A stretch of 64,000 bases of DNA, taken from NCBI RefSeq assembly GCF_002994745.2, contig NC_037094.1, forward strand, positions 45,211,139-45,275,138, given 5' to 3'. The translations under genes were made by a program, and so were the position numbers. The notes under the pieces were generated by a model, which worked only from the letters and a program-made list of their open reading frames with translations, had not been told where the DNA came from and did no database searches. The stretch is from Rosa chinensis. Taxonomy: Eukaryota > Streptophyta > Magnoliopsida > Rosales > Rosaceae. Of the stretch, positions 1 to 9,272 are shown in pieces (the first letter of the stretch is position 1; each line of letters begins with the position of its first letter).

Positions 1-112
1 TGCTGCTGTGTTTAAGATTATTGATCTATGTTGCTTTTTAAAATATTTTTGTGATTGGTGTGCTGCTGTGTTTCAGATACTTGATCTACATTGCTTTTCA
101 AAATATAGATTA
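1..112. repeat. 60-bp imperfect tandem duplication in MAPKKK intron
   Basis: The block beginning TGCTGCTGTGTTT at position 1 recurs at position 61 with a few substitutions and matches for about 47 bases. It lies in presumed intron sequence upstream of the first visible MAPKKK exon. The first copy may extend beyond the window edge. Confidence 0.7.
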
Positions 113-650
113 CAGTACATAGCAAGCAAAATTAATGCACTTCTTGTCCTCCCTTGTATTCTGCCTTATTATTACATTAGCAAAAGTATATTTCTTTTGT
201 AGAGAAAAAGGATATCAGCTCTCTGGATCATTAATCATAGTCGAGAAAATTAGATTTCTTTTTTCATATGAATGAGAAGTGCTATATTTTTACTTTTTTT
301 TTTTTTTTTCTTTGAAAAATAAAATCTGTAGGTTATAATATTTATATAACAAGAAAGGAAATGTTGGTATCAGATATTTTATAGATAAGTAGGATATCTT
401 CATATTCTAAAAGTATTCTAGGATTTGGTCATTTTGAATTAAAATAGGAGTCAACTGTAATTTTCCTATTACTTTTTGGTGAATTCATATGAAACTGAAT
501 GCACATCAAGCACTCTGAAGAACAAGTGATATATCCATACAATTTCTTTTGGCTCTTTTAAGTAAAATTTGGGAATAGCTTGCTCCAACCATTCTTGTGT
601 GTATCATAGGTTTCAGGTTAATCGGTTAACTAACAAGCTGTTAAATGTAG

Positions 651-1826
651 GTTGTTAATCGAAGGAATCGTGGCTATGGGCTTGCAGCTGACATATGGAG
701 TCTTGGATGTGCTGTGTTGGAGATGTTAACCCGTCAGCCTCCATACTCTCACCTGGAAGGCGTATGTTGTTCGTACTTCTGTAATTTTGATTTTATCAGA
801 TAGAAGTACTTAGTTTTGTTAAATAGAAAGAAAAAGTTAGAGAAAAGTTACAAGAGCAATGACTGGCTGATTCAGTCTCCAGTTAAAAGATGCCAATATT
901 GCATTAAACTTGATTTTCTCTCAGATCTGATCTGGTTTTTCACTCTGATTCCAAATGAAGTTGGGTATGGTTATAGTTTAGAGAGGACAGAGAGCTGTAG
1001 AATAGATTTGGGATTTGATTATCACCCTTTCTAGCAATGAACATTGTCTTTTGTCTGTCCTTGATAGATAGATCAGGATGAGATCTAGGCCGACTTGTTT
1101 GTAAACTGGTCTTGATTAGCAATAGAGATGAGCCCAACCACTCTCGCTCTTGATACAGCATTGCATCTTTTTAAAAGAACTATGAGAGAACCATCTACGT
1201 GTAATGTAGTTGAACATACTCTATTTATGGCCAAGATCTTTTAGACAAACCAAATTTATCTTCTTTCTTGTCCATGGTCTCTAGAAACAACCCTCTATTC
1301 ACATACACATAATGTATGCATAATCATATACTAGACTAGAAGCATGAACCTGAGAAAACCTTCAAGCAGATGTAGTAAAGTGGATGAATGAAATTCAGTC
1401 AATAATGAATTCTACCAGTTTATTAGATATAGCCATCAAAGATATTACTTGGTCTGTTAAACTGATAACATTGAATCATATAGAAAATGTTATAAAAATA
1501 CCTTTTCTAAAGAACAGAAGATTGTTTACGACATGATTCATTATAAATGGTACAATGTCACTTGTGGAGTTACTTTAGGAAATCTATAAAATCATATATC
1601 GTCTTCTGATTGGCAGATGCAAGCATTATTTCAGATTGGAAGGGGTGAGCCTCCTGCAATTCCTGATTCCTTATCAAGAGATGCAAGAGATTTCATTTTG
1701 GAGTGTTTACAAGTTAACCCAAACAACCGGCCTACAGCAGCCCAGCTCTTGGAGCATCCATTCTTGAAAAGGCCTCAAATTTCTCCAGTCCCTGCTTCTC
1801 CCCATTCCAACAGTTTACGATCCTGA
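651..1826 (+). CDS. 3' end of a MEKK1-like MAP kinase kinase kinase (last two coding exons)
   Basis: Two exons are visible. Exon A (651-761, 37 codons) follows an AG at 649-650 and ends at a GTATGT donor. It encodes kinase subdomains VIII-IX, with the motifs NRGYGLAADIWSLGC and MLTRQPPYSHLEG. Exon B (1617-1826) follows TTGGCAG and encodes subdomains X-XI (MQALFQIGRGEPP, NPNNRPTAAQLLEHPF) and a short tail ending in TGA. The exons join in phase 0 and match the C-terminal kinase lobe of the plant MEKK1/MAPKKK family, which phosphorylates MAPKKs in stress and defence signalling. The rest of the kinase domain, including the catalytic loop and the APE-containing exon, lies upstream of the window. 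No frameshift or stop is seen in the two exons, so the gene looks functional as far as it is visible. Confidence 0.9.
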
Positions 1827-2440
1827 GAGCTCTCAACCTTTGGTTTTCATTAGGTATTAGATAGAGAAATACTGATCCTCCATGTTCTACACTAGAAGCA
1901 AGAACCTGAGACATACTGGTGGTGGCTGCAGTCTACATCAAGCCATATTAGAACATAGCAAAGGTGGTTTTGGAAAGGAGAAGTAATGCTTCCGGTCTTT
2001 TTCACAAAGATGTGAGAATGACACAGTGCTGTTGGTCCTGCTGTGTTGGCACTGTATTGATATATTGGACCACAAAAACACTCATCCAAGAAAAGGAGAT
2101 GCAGTTTCAAAGGAAGTATGAACCTCAAGTTTTAAGTGCTTCTGGATCACTTCATTCGGTGATTGGTCAATGTGATTTATAATGGATGCATGCTGCGGAG
2201 ACAATGTTGCAGAATATTTACCCCTATCTGTGCTGAACCTATGAAAAATCCCAGTCATGCCACCAGATCGAAGTGCCATTTGGAATTGAAATGAAACTTG
2301 TATATTATTTGGCTTCATGTAAATGATTATTGTAGATGAGTGATTTCATGATCAATGCTTGCTCATGATTTGTATGTAATCATGTATATATTATCTCGAT
2401 GAAAACATAATCAATGCCATTTGGTTCAAGTGCGTAGATT
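1827..2440 (+). other. Probable 3' UTR of the MAPKKK gene
   Basis: This moderately AT-rich sequence directly follows the MAPKKK stop codon. No coding signal was recognised. T-rich stretches around 2330-2410 are plausible polyadenylation context, but the cleavage site cannot be placed. Confidence 0.45.
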
Positions 2441-3159
2441 CATTTCCATTGATTTCAATTTGTTTTCCAAACTCAATGGGAGGCTGAGTCGAACTCAGGA
2501 GCTTACATTAACAAAGTACACAGTAATATCATTTGACCAAATGATATTAGGCGGCATATAAGTTGTGTTATGTGCAAGACAAAACTCTTTAAACGATTTT
2601 TATTTTTCTTTTAAAAAAAAAAAATTTGTCAGTGAGAATTGAATTATGATTTTTATAATGTTAAAATGATAACTTAATAATATGTCACAGTTCACCGAAA
2701 AAAAAATATATATAGTCACCCAAAAAAAAAAATATAATTAATACAAGACGAATCAATCAATAAGATAATATAATTAATATCTACCCCGCCTATCAAATCG
2801 TTATTCAGTAATGAGTTTTTATGGGGTCAGCTTATAGGCCAAGCGTCTCTGATTGTTTGCTTATTATTTCAATCTTCACTAACCTTCAACATAATTTTGG
2901 AATAGATGACGGTGATTGCAGTTTCAGATCATTATGCACATCAATCTTGAAATTGGAAGATCAAATTTATTTTTTCCTGCCCAGTAAGATCAATAGGATA
3001 ACACATCTCATCTCCACAATATGACATATCGCATCGATATTTTTGCATTTTCCCAAAAGTATTGCTACATACCAGATCCACCAAACCTACAATTTAACAT
3101 ATATCCCAGCAAAATTTCCTCTATATTCTAAATTCATACTGAAAACTATTGGGATTCTT
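2441..3159. other. Intergenic, AT-rich, nothing recognised
   Basis: The stretch contains A-runs and ATATAT tracts (about 2610-2790) and no convincing gene. A short open frame at 2821-3024 has no recognisable motif and is probably chance. Confidence 0.6.
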
Positions 3160-4060
3160 TTATTCTAGCACCTTACTTAATCAATAACACTTTGTTGAGT
3201 TTTTCTATTGAAATCTCCAAATTTGCTCACTTGACCTCTATACTTTTTACACCTCTTATCAAATTTTCAAATACTAAATTTACTCACTAAACCTCACTAA
3301 ACTTCCTCAAATAACCTCACTCATATAATTTGCAAACAAATTATTAATTATCTTTAAAATAAAAAATTTAGTCATTTCAATGGTTTAATCACTCTATAAA
3401 TCTTAACTAAATATACATTTCTTAATCAAACTTGAGTTTTAAAAATTAATGTCTAATCAATAAGAAAATGCCATGAACTATTATGTTTTTTTTTTCTATT
3501 TTAGCTGTGCAAAAAAAAAAAATGAAGAAATCATTTTGTTTTTATTCTCAAAAAAAAAAAATCATTTGTTTTTTAATGTTTATTTTTTTTCTGTATTTTT
3601 TGTACCACATGATTAATTATTTAAATAGTATTATTATTATTATTTTTTTTCCAAAATATAATGGATTGACTTAGATTTAGGTCATAAATTATAAGATGAT
3701 TTATTTTGTTTTCCCTCACCAATATGCGTTCAACATATATATCATACATTTTTATGTCACATGATCTTAATCATATTTTTAATTCTTATTAAATATATAT
3801 GAATGCTTTAATGAGATGTAGTGAAATTGGAAAATGAAAATAGATAAGGAAAATAATAAGGAATACAATCTAATATTATTGAATTGGAAAGTTTACATAA
3901 AATAAATATAATATTTTTTGGTATAATTATTGTCCTTAATAGTCATTTTATAGTAGGTTATATATGTCATTTAATAATTCATAATAGAGTGAGGTCAAGT
4001 GAGTAGATTTGGAGGTCCCAATAGAAACTCTCAACAAATATGGTTCTAGAAATATTTAAT
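3160..4060. mobile_element. Non-autonomous inverted-repeat element (MITE-like), about 0.9 kb
   Basis: Positions 3192-3238 and 3991-4037 are inverted copies of about 47 bases with around seven mismatches. Both contain the core TCACTTGACCTC (complement GAGGTCAAGTGA). Weaker inverted similarity continues outward on both sides (TCTAG..ACC). The interior is very AT-rich and non-coding. The outer ends and the target duplication could not be fixed, so the superfamily is not assigned. The boundaries are approximate. Confidence 0.6.
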
Positions 4061-4609
4061 AATAATAATAATTAAAAAAACACGGTAATGTCACCGTTTG
4101 TCTCTATTTCCCAAAAATCTCTAAAAGTGCCATCTTCTTATGGAGTCGTCGATCAAGGAGGCAACGCTAGTTGTTGTCCTCACAAAAGTTTCTGCCTACC
4201 TGTTAGCACTTAGAAGTAGCTACTTTGTGTCTTTTTAGAATTTTATTACTTCTTCTTTGCATCTATCTCGTTAGAGGAGATGCGGCTCTCAATTATTCTG
4301 ATGCTTTGTCTCACAACATCGATGTAGTTAAGTCCAGGCCATAGTTTGTCCTTTGTTGGAAGACTAGGGTGGAGAACCAAGTAAAAATTTAATTACTTTT
4401 TTCTAATTGTACAATAAATGAGTTCTTTAGGCGATTGAGTTTGTTGTGCAGAGAGTTAGGTTAATTAAGAAATTTTAGTCATTTTGATAGGCTGTTTGTT
4501 AGATTAAACTAGCTAACCTTCTTTGCAATGAGTTGGCCTGGTCATAAAGGCTTGGTCCAAGACTTTTGACATATGTGCCATTCTAACTATGATAAGGAAT
4601 GTAATTATC
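4061..4609. other. Intergenic, nothing recognised
   Basis: Unlike its surroundings, this stretch has moderate GC content around 4130-4380. No open frame or family motif was recognised, and it may be the remnant of an older element. Confidence 0.5.
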
Positions 4610-4618
4610 TATTTTTTT

Positions 4619-4790
4619 GGGTTATTATCACAAATGGTACCTGAATTTATCCTCTATCTTATTGATGGTACCTGAACTTCAATTTTGATCACAGCCAGTA
4701 CCTAAACTTTTCGATTTCATTTCAAATAGTACCTATCACTAACTTCCGTTAATATTCCGTTAAAAACTAACATGTGCAAAAAACATGACC
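4619..4790 (+). repeat. Left terminal inverted repeat of the Mutator-like element
   Basis: This repeat is inverted relative to 8844-9016 with roughly 85-90% identity by eye. Shared segments include GGTACCTGAA and CTAACTTCCGTTAAT. Confidence 0.85.
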
Positions 4791-4994
4791 TATACTCAAG
4801 AATAGTTTGACGAAAATACCCATTTAAATAATTTTGTTTACTAGATATTTGATCAATTAATATGTTTTAGAAAAATTACAAGCAACTGACAATGGAACTC
4901 TAACTGCAATCTAAGTTATTGTCTGTCATGTAGCAATCTCATCAACCTCTGAATTAAATACAAAACTTGGAAATTTGGTGGTAATATCCCTAAG

Positions 4995-5432
4995 CTAGGG
5001 GAGGGTCATAATCTTTAACAATGATGGATACTTTGAAACAAAAATTTTCCACTCAGAAAACTCTATTTTCCCATCTTGGTTCACATCAGCTTCCATGAAA
5101 GTCTTATAAAGAATTAACTCGATGTTGTCATTTGCCAGGTTCATTTCAGATTCACAAAGAAGTGCAATTAACATTTGCTTGACCTCTGGGCGCTCAATAA
5201 AGCCCGTGTTATCCAAGTCATAGAGCTTAAATGGAAAATCGATCTTGTCTTCTTGTGGGGCATTGGGATGGAAGCAGAGATGCCAGGATCGCTGGGTTTG
5301 CCGGTGACCCGCGATCCCGATCGCCCGACCCGCAACGCGGTACGATCGCGATCCAAATCGGTAACTCCAGCGATCCCATTGGCTCAGCGCATCAATTCTG
5401 CTCAATCTGCTGTTCTGGAATCTGGGTTTCAC
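4995..5432 (-). pseudogene. C-terminal half of a calcineurin B-like (CBL) calcium sensor fused to a foreign N-terminus
   Basis: From about 5285 down to 4995 the minus strand encodes the third and fourth EF-hand region of a plant CBL protein. It reads FHPNAPQEDKIDFPFKLYDL, then TGFIERPEVKQML, then an EF loop EADVNQDGKIEFSEWK and the tail PSLLKIMTL. CBL proteins bind calcium and recruit CIPK kinases at membranes. The first ~45 residues of the 145-codon frame come from the unrelated GC-rich segment at 5285-5432. The coding stretch has no introns, whereas host CBL genes have several, which suggests capture of a processed copy. It ends soon after the fourth EF-hand. The N-terminal half lies 2.7 kb away at 8013-8294 on the same strand, so the CBL copy is split and non-functional as a sensor. 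A chimeric peptide remains possible. Confidence 0.8.
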
Positions 5433-5570
5433 TCACCGAAACGATCCACGAAGCCTAGAGTCCATCGAGGCTTTGGACCGCCGGTTTCAGACCACGGAGG
5501 CCATGAGGGAGGCGTACTGCACCGTCGCGACGGAGTGCACGGTCAAGTCTTCAAGAATCAAGACCGGTGA
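5285..5570. other. GC-rich segment of unknown origin inside the Mutator-like element
   Basis: Composition shifts abruptly to GC-rich with many CG dinucleotides (GATCGCGATCC-like runs), unlike the AT-rich flanks. It is open in more than one frame and matches no family I recognise. It lies where the CBL copy is interrupted and may be a separately captured fragment, possibly the 5' end of a host gene. Confidence 0.5.
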
Positions 5571-6159
5571 TCAAGAATCAAGACTTCGTCAGTGCATCGG
5601 TGTTCTTGATCAGACGATCTAGATTCTAGATCTATGAGATCTATGAAAGCATCGAATCCCCAACAGACTTCAGAGATCTATTCGCTGAAAAGAATCCCCA
5701 ACAGATTTCAAAGGAAACCATAGAATTATGGAAGCATCAAATTGTTACCAGACCTTCATCGGTGGTGTTCTTGATCAGAGTGTCAAGCCTCCATTCTGCA
5801 ATACTGCAGCTCCGATGAGGCGATGACGCTGGGATTTTTTTATTTTTTTTTAGTTTATCCTCTTTTCGTTTTTGTGAAAAAATTTCTTAAGATAATTACT
5901 ATTCTGAATTTCTGATAAAAAAAAGAAGAATATAATATCTAAAAGATTTTCTATCCTAATTACCTGATTTACCTCTAATATCTAATTTTACTTGTTTACC
6001 CTTTCAGATTAATGTAGTTTTCATAGTACATCTATAAGGGTTATTTACGTCAAAAACATATGCTATTAGGATTAGGATTAGGAATCCTAATTTCTAAAGA
6101 TTTTATTTTTTGATGAAGAATAAGGAATCCTACTTTCCAAAATAGTATAGTTTGAACTC
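5571..6159. other. Non-coding segment upstream of the hAT-like gene
   Basis: It contains two similar pieces with the core GGTGTTCTTGATCAGA (about 5600 and 5766), then AT-rich sequence with repeated GGATTAGGAATCCTAAT-like palindromic motifs (about 6065-6130). No coding sequence was recognised. Confidence 0.5.
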
Positions 6160-6168
6160 TATAAATAG
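6160..6168 (+). promoter_or_regulatory. TATA box of the hAT-like gene
   Basis: TATAAATAG lies 67 bases upstream of the ATG at 6235. This is typical spacing for a plant TATA promoter with a short 5' leader. Confidence 0.55.
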
Positions 6169-6234
6169 GTGCATGCACACGTTAGTTTATCATAACAGTA
6201 AAATTGCAATAGCATCTTTTAGCTAAGCTCAACA

Positions 6235-8451
6235 ATGACTTTTGGAAAAAGAAAACCAATGCTTCAAGTACCAATTTTAGAAGAAAATTATGAAGATGTC
6301 GGTGAGTATGACGACAATAATTCTGTTGAAGAAACTCAATCAAGTGCTGCAGATCAATCATCAAGTAGAAACACTCAAGACCAAGCTCAAGAATCCCAAG
6401 AAATTCCAATGAATTCTGATGTAAAGCCATTACTCAATGAAGTTATTATCACAGGTGGAGCGCAAGGCAAAAATCCGGGTGGAGCAAAGTCTTGGACATG
6501 CAAACATTGCAATGGCAAGTTTAGTAGTTCATATACTCGCATTCACTATCATTTTTTTGGTACTCCCCCTGGAAAAAAATCAGAGATTCGTCGATGTCGA
6601 GAATTACTCGCCAATCGGGAGGAATATGAGAGGGTTCGCCGAATGGTTATGGAAGCTGAAAAAAAAGGAGTTTCTTCATCTTTGAAAAATTCAACACTCT
6701 TGAGGCAGCAACCAAAAAAATCTACCGCGAGTGCTCTTGATGACATGTTCAAGATTATGGACAAAAATTCTGTTGATATGAAGGTGATGAGAGGATTATG
6801 CGCTAATGGAATTCCATTTAATGTGTTGAGAAACCCCCACTTTCATGAGATGATTTCAGCTATAAATAATGGAATCAGAGGTTATAAGGCTCCATCTTAT
6901 GAAAAAGCAAGAACTACTTTGCTTGATGAGTGTAAACGAAGTCTGGAAAACGAATTAGCTCCTGTTAAAGATACATGGTTTACTCACGGTGTTTCGATTG
7001 TATCAGATGGATGGTCTAACGTGAAGCGTGAGCCACTTATCAACATTATTGCTGCAAACAGTAGAGGAGCTATGTTTCTTTATGCTCAAGATTTTTCTGG
7101 GATACCAAAAACAGGTGAAGTGATTGCTGATTTTATGATTACTGCAATTGAAGAGGTGGGATCGTCAAATGTTCTCCAGATAGTCACTGACAATGCAGCA
7201 AACTGTGAAACTGCTGGGAGAGAGATTGAAAAGATATATAAACATATCTTTTGGTCTCCTTGTGTTGTTCATACCTTGAATCTTTTTTTTAAAGATTTGG
7301 CAAAAGAGCTTGACTGGTTTGAGGAAATTTACAATATTGGCAAAAGTATTGTTAAGTTCTTTTTGAACCACTCACATGCTTTGGCCATGTTCAGAAGTCA
7401 ATCGAAATTGGAGTTATTGAAAGTAGCGAAAACTAGATTTGCATCACATTATATCTTGTTGAAGCGACTTATTGATTGCAAAGAAGCACTAGCAAGTACG
7501 GTTGTTCTTCAAAAATGGAAAGATTGGTTGAAGACTTTAGATGCTGGGAAAAGAAAACTCGGGGAGGACATAGCACTGGCTGTGCTGACAGACAATGTTT
7601 GGGAGAATGTGATGGCTATAGTGAAAATCACAAAGCCAATATATTTTCTAATTAAATATTGTGATGGCGATGGTCAAAAAATGGGTGAAGTTTATGAAAG
7701 GATGGACAATATGCTTGGAGAAATAAGAGAAGTTATGAGGACCGGGTTGTACTCTGAATGTTTTCCACAAGTCGAAAAGATTGTGCTCCAAAGGTGGAAA
7801 AAAATGAATTACCCTATCCATTGTGTTGGATTTGCCCTAACGCCAAGATTTTATGACAGAGAGTATCTCAGCAAACCAGCACCGGGAGGATTAACTCGAA
7901 AAAGCCCTAATCAAGATATAGAAGTGATTACAGCTCTCATGGAAGCATTTAATAAGATAGCAGAAGATCCAGGAGAAGCAGAGTTATTACGTAATCAATA
8001 TGCCATTTTTCATCAGCGAAAGGGTATTTTTGTGAAATCAATGACACCCTTCCTCTTCACATCAGATAGATCAAATATCCGATTTGCAAACAAATTTTCT
8101 TTCTTTCTATTCTTGAAAATGGCTAACTGGAACTCTTCCTTGTTTATCAACCCATCATCAATCACAGAACTGCTGATACTCTTGTATAGCTCAAAGAGTG
8201 CTTCAACTTCACTAACAGTAAATGCTGTTTGTGAAGCGAGGGAGGCAGGATCCTCGTATCCTGGAAATTGCCATTTCCCTTTAGAAGTAAGCACCCCATT
8301 TAGAACATTTACTCAAAACCCAAGGCTAGCCTTAGCCCTCCCCTCCCTAGGCCTTACGCTTCCCGACCAAGAATTTGGCTGGAAAATCTCAGCGTGCGGC
8401 CAATTGAGGTCGGACGAAAATGCAGAGACGAGGAGAGGAAAGCAGAGGTAG
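6235..8451 (+). CDS. hAT-like transposase (BED finger + DUF659), 3'-truncated and fused to antisense CBL sequence
   Basis: The frame is a single uninterrupted 738 codons. Residues ~84-125 form a BED-type zinc finger ([11 protein letters not shown] followed by a His-rich segment). Residues ~245-400 are a DUF659/hAT catalytic-like region with [19 protein letters not shown] and [13 protein letters not shown], which carry two of the expected acidic residues. The hAT similarity stops near residue 595-600 (HQRKGIF, about 8030). From there the frame reads the antisense strand of the CBL N-terminal half and its flank. The C-terminal hAT dimerisation region is absent, as is the part expected to hold the catalytic Glu, so autonomous transposition is unlikely. 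Start: this ATG follows a TATA box. An open frame this long may mean recent capture or some retained use. Confidence 0.75.
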   Translation: MTFGKRKPMLQVPILEENYEDVGEYDDNNSVEETQSSAADQSSSRNTQDQAQESQEIPMNSDVKPLLNEVIITGGAQGKNPGGAKSWTCKHCNGKFSSSYTRIHYHFFGTPPGKKSEIRRCRELLANREEYERVRRMVMEAEKKGVSSSLKNSTLLRQQPKKSTASALDDMFKIMDKNSVDMKVMRGLCANGIPFNVLRNPHFHEMISAINNGIRGYKAPSYEKARTTLLDECKRSLENELAPVKDTWFTHGVSIVSDGWSNVKREPLINIIAANSRGAMFLYAQDFSGIPKTGEVIADFMITAIEEVGSSNVLQIVTDNAANCETAGREIEKIYKHIFWSPCVVHTLNLFFKDLAKELDWFEEIYNIGKSIVKFFLNHSHALAMFRSQSKLELLKVAKTRFASHYILLKRLIDCKEALASTVVLQKWKDWLKTLDAGKRKLGEDIALAVLTDNVWENVMAIVKITKPIYFLIKYCDGDGQKMGEVYERMDNMLGEIREVMRTGLYSECFPQVEKIVLQRWKKMNYPIHCVGFALTPRFYDREYLSKPAPGGLTRKSPNQDIEVITALMEAFNKIAEDPGEAELLRNQYAIFHQRKGIFVKSMTPFLFTSDRSNIRFANKFSFFLFLKMANWNSSLFINPSSITELLILLYSSKSASTSLTVNAVCEAREAGSSYPGNCHFPLEVSTPFRTFTQNPRLALALPSLGLTLPDQEFGWKISACGQLRSDENAETRRGKQR
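8013..8294 (-). pseudogene. N-terminal half of the split calcineurin B-like (CBL) copy
   Basis: The minus strand encodes the CBL N-terminal region: [15 protein letters not shown], then [34 protein letters not shown] and [19 protein letters not shown]. These are the segments around the first and second EF-hands of plant CBLs. Similarity ends at GVIDF, just before the expected GEF-V-RSL linker. The remainder resumes on the same strand at about 5285 (FHPNAP). A 2.7-kb segment containing the hAT-like gene therefore separates the two halves. No intron is present. The upstream sequence (8295-8450) resembles a captured leader and gives no clear myristoylation signal. Confidence 0.8.
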
Positions 8452-8843
8452 AACAAACCCCTGAAGCTGCGAGATTTGGTTTGATATGTTAATAAAAATA
8501 GAAGTTCAATCAAAAATAGAATTAAAAATGTATCTCCACCCTCTTATAAAAATATAATTAAAAAACAAAATCTCAACAAAAATTAATTTATTTTATAGAT
8601 ACAGAAAAACATTTCAAATAAAACTATAAAACATTTTATTTTTTTGGACAAGCTATAAAACATTTAAAACCAAAAGATTCTCAAAACTTTCATAATTCTT
8701 TTGTTTTCCTTTCATTCATATATTTAATTGAAGTTGTAAAATTTTCCTTTTGATAGTCTCATTTTTTTATAACCACAATATAAGTGAAAATAAGTGATAT
8801 TACCAAAAAAAAGGGTAATTTTACAAATTTATCATTGATAAAT
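8452..8843. other. AT-rich interior of the Mutator-like element
   Basis: No coding sequence was recognised between the end of the chimeric ORF and the right terminal inverted repeat. Confidence 0.6.
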
Positions 8844-9016
8844 GAGTCACATGTTTGGCACATATCAGTTTTTAACGGAACATTAACGGAAGTTAGTGAT
8901 AAGTACCATTTGAAATAAAATCGAAAAGTTTAGGTACTAGTTGTGATCAAAATTAAAGTTCAAGTACCATCGATAAGATAAATGATAAGTTCAGGTACCA
9001 TTTGTGATAATTACCC
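8844..9016 (-). repeat. Right terminal inverted repeat of the Mutator-like element
   Basis: This is the inverted partner of 4619-4790. It ends in TTACCC immediately before the TATTTTTTT target duplication copy at 9017-9025. Confidence 0.85.
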
Positions 9017-9044
9017 TATTTTTTTCTTTACAAAATGGAAATGA

Positions 9045-9259
9045 TGTTAAAGGAATAACATATTATGTGCCTTCGTCAAAGAGATTGACGGAGAGGGAAT
9101 CAAGTAATTAGCAATCACCATCAATCAGCATGGATCAAGGACCAATCAGTAGTTAATGTCATCATTGTAATTGATATTTCCGTTGTAATTTTCTCCCTAT
9201 ATAAAGGGGCTATGAAATGAAATGAGTAGACTGATTCCAATTGTCATTTTACTTTTACA
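9045..9259 (+). repeat. 5' LTR of Copia-1
   Basis: It begins TGTTAAAGGAATAAC and ends TTACTTTTACA. A TATA box (TATATAAAG) lies at 9198-9206, about 60 bases from the LTR end, so transcription probably starts near the 3' part of the LTR. Confidence 0.95.
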
Positions 9260-9272
9260 CGTTATCAGCACG
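9260..9272 (+). other. Putative primer-binding site of Copia-1
   Basis: CGTTATCAGCACG follows the LTR directly. Copia-2 has the near-identical CGTTATTAGCACG at the same place. This fits a tRNA-primed start site, but the tRNA was not identified. Confidence 0.5.

Larger units (their letters stand above)
4619..9016. mobile_element. Mutator-like element with captured sequences (Pack-MULE type)
   Basis: Long terminal inverted repeats of about 170 bp begin GGGTTATTATCACAAATGG on the left and, read inward on the complement, GGGTAATTATCACAAATGG on the right. A perfect 9-bp target duplication TATTTTTTT flanks them at 4610-4618 and 9017-9025. Long TIRs with 9-bp TSDs are the hallmark of Mutator-like elements. 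No MURA transposase is present, so it is non-autonomous. The interior holds two halves of a CBL-like coding sequence in antisense orientation, a GC-rich segment at about 5285-5560, and a hAT-like transposase segment on the + strand. Such mixed cargo is typical of Pack-MULEs. Confidence 0.85.

Noticed and set aside
2821..3024. 67-codon open frame in intergenic DNA
   Set aside because: No motif, low-complexity neighbourhood, and length expected by chance in 64 kb.
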